Source of the DNA: Medicago truncatula
Taxonomy: Eukaryota; Streptophyta; Magnoliopsida; Fabales; Fabaceae
Direction of reading: 5' to 3'
Length of the DNA stretch: 64,000 nucleotides
Assembly (NCBI RefSeq): GCF_003473485.1
Contig: NC_053048.1
Coordinates: forward strand, 8,059,501 to 8,123,500
Numbering within the stretch: the first letter of the stretch is position 1; each line of letters opens with the position of its first letter. The position numbers and the translations under genes are program-made. The notes under the pieces were generated by a model. That model was not told the DNA's origin. It worked only from the letters and a program-made list of their open reading frames with translations, and searched no databases. Positions 58,919 through 64,000 of the stretch are shown piece after piece.

Positions 58919-60245
58919 ATTTCCCAACTGCACTTAAGTGCAATTCAACACTTCCGACCGTTATGAAAGTTTTAAATAAAACTATTATTTTACATCTCTT
59001 CCACCACGAAGCTGATGATGGTATTGAGAAACACAACACAAGGGAAACATGAGTATTCTACTGCAATAATAGCATATATAAAAAATGTTAGAGGAATATT
59101 TTCAAAGTATTTTTAAAGATTTCACTAGTCTTTTTAAGAATATAAAACCTTCATTTATTCTCAAATTCTATTTAAAAGTTTATATTGGATGATGGCCTTT
59201 TACAAAGTCAGTGGACCCATAAATTCAAGGCCTTGAATAGGAAAACACATCAAATTATAATTACTGTATATTTAATAAACTTGATGATTGCATAAATCAA
59301 TTAAACCATATAATAAATTCTTCTTTTTACTTAGCATGCACTCGCCCGATATACTTTGTTAACTGATTTAACAAAATTGAACATGTGCAGAAGAATTGAA
59401 CTTCACTTGTGGGGGGATATTTCATCACGTGCATAATAAGGAAATAGAGAGTGGTAAATGTAATAGCTTGCATAGCAAGTAATAAACTTGTTAGTTAGTT
59501 AGTTAATGAAGTTGTAATCCTATGCAATAAGATCATGTACAGTTAGCTAAGTTCATACAAAGCTTGCTCTGACTTTAAACAAGACCCCCACAAATGAACG
59601 GTGGAATTACAATAAATGAGAATTACATTGTTCATTCTATTTTTCTTCTCTCATAATAACATTTGCCTCTATTTGACCAAGATAACCTATTAATTATTGT
59701 TTGAAATGGAAGCACTTCTTCATAAAAAATTGTCTGCAAATATTTATCATTTCTTTCAATTTCGAAGTTCGTTTTCGGTTGAACCGCCATTGGAAGCTCA
59801 TAATATTGAGAAAACTGGAATTTTATAGATTTCTTTTGCTGGCAAAAACTAATACAACAATGGAATTGTCATATCTGCAATCTACATTGCTCTTTAAACT
59901 TTAAAGAGCTAAGTGTTTAACAAATTTACCAATCATGGCAATTTTCAGTTGTATGTGTGATATGATGCACACACAACTCGATTGGTTTAACTATTTTGGG
60001 TTAGAACTCGAGTTTGTTGATGTGAATTATTTCGTGCGGTGCGATGGTGGAAGATAGTCACATAAGAGGAGGTGAATAAGGGTGGTTGAAGATAGTGTAC
60101 AAAACTAATAATATTTAATGTTCAGAGTCTATGATAATTTAATGTTCCTTAATTGATCTAATGGTTAAAAACAACTTTTTCATGGTGAAAAACTATTTAC
60201 CTTGCTAAATGTCAAATGATCACATTAAGACTGGTGACTTTTTAT
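58919..60245. other. Intergenic
   Basis: No gene recognised. Around 60090-60200 there is a diverged half copy of the 41493-41925 MITE (AATTTAATGTTCCTTAATTG, ATCTAATGG). Confidence 0.4.
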
Positions 60246-60598
60246 CCGAATTCGAATACTCTTTTTGTTCTTGAACAACTGTCTTTTACTAGGGTTTGGC
60301 ATAAATTTTATGATTTTTCACAATAAAAAGTAAGGAAAATAATTTGTGTCCATACATAATCATCACATTGGGACATTAAAAAAATAATAATTACATGACA
60401 ACTTTCACTTTATTATATTGTGTTTCACATGTCATATTCTTTTCCCTCATCAAGTACGTGCATGTACCCAAAAAAATTGACCATTCAAGAATGTGGTGCA
60501 AGCGATCTGTTGTCGAAACACGTTAAAGTGGGGGTGGCCCAATTATAATACACTGTTAAAGACATGTGAATGTGATGCTTTTCCTGGTACGTAAAATA

Positions 60599-60717
60599 CT
60601 TCCTTAGATTCATATATAAGGAATAGTTTAAGTTGATGTATTTAATTTAAAATATTAACTAATTAATTACATTTATTTTTGTTAGTTCAAATTTTACTTA
60701 TATCAATCAGAAGGAGT
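60599..60717. mobile_element. Degenerate Stowaway-like MITE
   Basis: ACTTCCTTAGATTCATATAT at the left and ATATCAATCAGAAGGAGT at the right, next to TA on both sides. It is a diverged form of the 25157-25283 type. Confidence 0.45.
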
Positions 60718-60757
60718 ATTAATTCTACATGTTCATAAAAAAAAATTATACTGTTTC

Positions 60758-60855
60758 CGTAAACTTAACTTAGTTAATAGAGACAATGTATAATATACAC
60801 TGGAACACCCCACTTCTCCACATTTAAAATGTGAGCATCAGTTACTAGGCTGGTT
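60758..60855 (+). mobile_element. tRNA-like SINE, degenerate copy
   Basis: CGTAAACTTAACTTAGTTAA, then CAATGTATAATATACA, then CCCACTTCTCCACATTTAAA and CAGTTACTAGGCT. The box B segment is deleted. No duplication was resolved. Confidence 0.55.
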
Positions 60856-61176
60856 ATTATTATTTAGAAAATGCTTGTTCCTAGTTAGGAATAGCCAACC
60901 CACGAAAACCACGACAAGCATATCTGAGTAGTTCTTATAGCAAATTAGAAATTAAAATGCTGTTTTCTAGACTTTGAGGTCATGCATGATGTCCACAAAT
61001 ACTAGACAATCACTTATTGTCTTAGGCAGTTACAAGTTAGTACGTAAAAAATTTCTTATACCATTTTCATTCCGGTGAAATCGTTTCATTTCTCATTGTC
61101 AACTTAAAGAATGCCAACTCTTGTGACGTCCCGTCGTCATATGATTATACCTTGCTATGAGATTGAAACAATTCTT

Positions 61177-61285
61177 AACGCTGAATCTGTTGAAACTCCA
61201 TTTATTACAACGGTTTGTTATATTGTCCCGGTCAAAGAGGTGGCTATTGTGGCCGCCAAAATGGTCTCGAATTTTGAGCATCACA
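61177..61285 (-). pseudogene. PGIP-like LRR gene fragment
   Basis: On the minus strand it matches the N-terminal part of the gene at 63159: L-K-I-R-D-H-F-G-G, then the region equivalent to L-D-D-W-D-N. The WSF element is also recognisable. Similarity fades downstream and the leucine-rich repeats are lost. The upstream limit coincides with a transposon at 61291. It is an old, non-functional duplicate. Confidence 0.75.
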
Positions 61286-61290
61286 TCTAG

Positions 61291-62012
61291 TAGGAGTGTT
61301 TGTGGTGCTGTTAATTTGGTTCGGTTTTGAGGTTAAAAGTCCGTCGAACTGCAAGATACAAAAGTATGTGGTTGGTTTGGTTCTGTTGAATTTTAAAATA
61401 AAATCCGGATCAAACCAAACCAAACCAATGCGGTTTGGATTTGATCGGTTGGTGCAGTTTTTTTTAGACAATATATTTTTTTTCAACATTAAAATCAAAT
61501 TATAAAGATAAAACACAACATATTTTCAGCAATGTTATAAATTTCATCCAACATTACAGTTTTATTTTGACCAAATAATGTTCCCAACTACGTAGACCAA
61601 ATTAAAACGTGGAAAAAAAGTAATCCAACTTTGTAAGAAATTAAAAAGATTAAATTTTTTATCATTCCCTAAGAGTTCAAGTAACACATAAATACATTGT
61701 TTTTAAAAGAAACATTAAAGAAGAAACTTAACAATAGAAAAAATATGTCTTTTTATTAAAGTTTTCATTGAGTTTCTATGAGTATTGGTCTATGTATGTG
61801 ATATATATTTAATTAAGTGTTTTTCTTATATTGTGGTTTGGTTTGGTTTGGTTCGGTTGGTAAAATCAAAACCGCAAATCAGATCAAACCATGCAGTTGA
61901 GTAAAAAAATGATCCGAATAAATCCGAATCAAACACGATTTTTTGTGGTTTCAGTTTAAATTGGTTCGATTTGCGATTTTTCTATTGGATTGATTCAGTT
62001 TTGAACACCCTA
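61291..62012 (+). mobile_element. 'GGTTTGGTTCGGTTT'-type element, copy A
   Basis: The ends TAGGAGTGTT and AACACCCTAA are short inverted repeats. The subterminal regions are rich in GGTTTGGTT/AACCAAACC. It shares its sequence with 49674-50132 in opposite orientation. It abuts the truncated end of the PGIP pseudogene and may have interrupted it. Confidence 0.65.
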
Positions 62013-62054
62013 ACATCCCGTAAATGATCAAACAAAGTTTATTTAGTGCTACTT

Positions 62055-63158
62055 ATCGAAATACTCATTTGTCCTTGAACTACTTTATTTTATGATTTTG
62101 CATAAATTTTAAGATTTTTCACAATAAAATATCAGGAAAATATAACATAATTTGTACCGGACATAATAATCATATGAGCAATGTTTTTTTTTTGGTTACT
62201 CATATGAGCAATGTTTCATATAACATTCTCTCTTCCCTCATCAAGTACGTGGGGTAGCCACATCATATGCCTTCACGTGCATGGATTTGAAACACCATTT
62301 GGACTTATATATAATCAGGCTGTACCTGTCCTTGGGTTGGAGGCATGACCGTTTCGGACATAAAAAATTTAAGGTCATCAAGATTATTATTTTAGTTAGC
62401 ATTATGTAGATATATTTTCTTTTTTTACTTGTTTTGATTTATTTTAATGAAAAATATTTTTAAATAACCTTAATTTTGAATGAATTTTTTCGAATAAAAA
62501 ATAAGAGGAACTTTTATTGATTGGTTTAAAGAAAAAATAAAAATCATAGGACACATTATAGTGGGCATGGCCCAATTGTAAGACTTTGTTGAAGACATGT
62601 GATCCTTTTCCAGCTCAATTCCACAGTGATTGCCAAAGGTGAAAGTACAAATAATTGCTTTCACAATTAATGATGTTGAATATTTCAAATTCAATGCATG
62701 AATAAAAAAACAACTACAGTTTCGTGGCTCTTGCATGACCATGCAACTACTGTTGCTTTAAATTCGTGGCTTCTATATTTGAGTACACATTCCTGTAGGC
62801 TTTTTGGAGGGTTGTGCATTATATGATTCCTACTTATCCTTATTCATTCACATCAATTATTGAGCTCAGTTTGTGTTTGATTGAGTAAGTGATCTTTGCA
62901 CATGATTAGAGTTAAAGCTCGTATAGTTTTATGTCTTTTGGTAATATAATCTCATAACTAGAAAAAAAAATTAATTAAAGAAAAGAGTAGTGCAATTAAT
63001 ATCATATATGGAGTATATTGATAGCACAATTATATTTTTATTACGGATCGAGGAGTATTCATTATGTATGAATACCGAACTGATAACATTATTTTAAGGA
63101 AATAAAGTAGTCATACAAAGACTCAATTATACTCCTTTTATTTACTTGCTGGTAGGCT
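62055..63158. other. Outer copy of the tandem duplication, downstream of the PGIP-like gene
   Basis: Holds the counterpart blocks of the inner copy (62055-62260 and 62559-62615) and the 3' region of the minus-strand PGIP-like gene. No additional gene is supported. Confidence 0.5.
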
Positions 63159-63821
63159 TCACTTGCAAGGTGCTAAAGGAGCACCACAAAGGCATTTATT
63201 ATGCTCAAACACATTCTTGTTAAACTTCTTCAACCCAGCAGGAATTGCACCACAGAGCTGGTTAAAGCTAACATTAAACTGCGAAAGAGATTGTAGGTTG
63301 CCGAGTGACGCCGGAATAGTGCCGGATAACTTGTTGTTAGACAAATCAACCTCCTTTAGGCGCTTCAACTTGCCTAGAAAGGAGGGGATTGGCCCACTAA
63401 GGCTGTTGGAACCAAGGTCTAGATTTTGTAGTCTTTGGAGTTTGCTAAAAGAGTTAGGGATTGGCCCAGTTACTTTCGGCATTTCGGCCAATGAGAGCAT
63501 GCTAAGATAAGGGAGGTTGCCAAACTCCGCTGGAAGCGTACCGGAAAGACCCCAGCCACGGCTGATGGTGACGACGGTGACTCGGCCAGGATAAGGTCTG
63601 CCGCAACCGACGAAGCTCCAGTCACAACATTCGGTGTTGTTGTCCCAGTCGTCGAGGCGGCCTTTGGGACCACCGAAATGGTCTCTGATTTTGAGGAGGG
63701 CGGCTTTGTCGTCGGCGTTGCAGAAGAAGTCATCACTTGCGTTTGATTTGGAGAAGTAGATGGAAGAAAGGAAGAGAAGTGTTAAGTGGAGTAGGAGAAA
63801 CATGTTTGGAGAAGTCTTCAT
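63159..63821 (-). CDS. PGIP-like secreted LRR protein, short form, 220 aa
   Basis: A probable cell-wall or apoplastic protein. A signal peptide occupies about residues 1-29 (hydrophobic F-L-L-L-H-L-T-L-L-F-L). An LRRNT domain follows (C-N-A-D-D-K-A-A-L-L-K-I, then C-C-D-W and V-G-C). About five extracellular-type leucine-rich repeats (L-S-G-x-I-P type) come next, and a C-terminal cap with N-K-C-L-C-G-A-P-L. Polygalacturonase-inhibiting proteins block fungal pectinases, but classic ones have about ten repeats and 330 aa. This gene is about 110 residues shorter with both caps intact, so its inhibitory role is doubtful. I chose the ATG at 63821, directly before the signal peptide; no in-frame ATG was seen further upstream. 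Confidence 0.85.
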   Translation of the reverse strand: MKTSPNMFLLLHLTLLFLSSIYFSKSNASDDFFCNADDKAALLKIRDHFGGPKGRLDDWDNNTECCDWSFVGCGRPYPGRVTVVTISRGWGLSGTLPAEFGNLPYLSMLSLAEMPKVTGPIPNSFSKLQRLQNLDLGSNSLSGPIPSFLGKLKRLKEVDLSNNKLSGTIPASLGNLQSLSQFNVSFNQLCGAIPAGLKKFNKNVFEHNKCLCGAPLAPCK

Positions 63822-63936
63822 CTTAATTTTGGAGTTTTCCTTAAGTTTAATAAATAAGAAGAGGTGGTTTGAGTTTGGGTTGAGACTTGAGTGTGTACTC
63901 ACGTTTGGGTGACAAGAAAGATTTTCAGAGTGTACC

Positions 63937-63944
63937 TATTTATA
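63937..63944 (-). promoter_or_regulatory. TATA box of the PGIP-like gene
   Basis: TATAAATA on the minus strand about 115 bases upstream of the chosen ATG, which supports a short 5' UTR and that start codon. Confidence 0.6.
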
Positions 63945-64000
63945 GAATTGGAAAAAGATAGGTAAACACCCTTTTTCATACACCTCTTATATACACCTTC

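Larger units (their letters stand above)
60246..61285. repeat. Tandem duplication, inner (decayed) copy
   Basis: Blocks here match, in order and orientation, blocks further right: 60246-60475 with 62055-62260, 60525-60590 with 62559-62615, and 61177-61285 with 63600-63700. Shared words include AGATTTTTCACAATAAAA-like and CCCTCATCAAGTACGTG. Copies are well diverged. Confidence 0.65.

Overview
This window is plant nuclear DNA, most likely from a legume close to Medicago truncatula. The evidence is an AT-rich intergenic background, GT/AG introns, plant-specific families (tonoplast aquaporin, QALGGH zinc finger, FBD-type F-box, ABCB6/20-type transporter) and a dense population of small plant transposons. 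The genus is an inference; no search was run.

Seven protein-coding genes are supported. In order they are: an F-box/LRR/FBD gene (2382-4056, +, 3 exons); a full-length ABCB6/20-like transporter (7040-16800, +, 11 exons, about 1404 aa); a TIP1-type aquaporin (18707-21067, +, 3 exons, 252 aa); a second F-box/LRR gene (23460-25576, +, 3 exons); a DENR/Tma22 translation factor (35446-38310, +, 7 exons, 197 aa); an intronless ZAT-type C2H2 repressor (51583-52137, -); and a short PGIP-like LRR secreted protein (63159-63821, -). All exon phases were checked by hand and every reading frame stays open. The genes are independent transcription units with no operon-like logic.

The rest is mostly mobile DNA. 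ABCB introns carry an Au-type SINE with a 17-bp target-site duplication (TSD) and a Cassandra-like 5S-rRNA-bearing retroelement folded into a 382-bp palindrome. From 26.9 to 35 kb there is a TIR element with an 8-bp TSD, tRNA-derived SINEs, a broken LINE reverse transcriptase, and a degenerate repeat array interrupted by another TIR transposon. A 1.9-kb block at 29.65-31.94 kb is duplicated at 44.93-46.80 kb; the second copy is an empty site for a PIF/Harbinger-like MITE present in the first. From 40.7 to 43.1 kb there is a 634-bp inverted repeat, a long-TIR MITE and a Copia gag start. From 53 to 59 kb there is a 5'-truncated LINE (16-bp TSD) and an unclassified poly(A) retroposon (13-bp TSD). 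The right end holds a tandem duplication whose inner copy retains only a decayed PGIP fragment.

No CRISPR array, rRNA gene or canonical tRNA gene was seen. No obvious new multi-gene system is present. The most unusual structures are the 5S-bearing palindrome, the protein-like inverted repeat at 40.7 kb and the unclassified retroposon at 56.5 kb.
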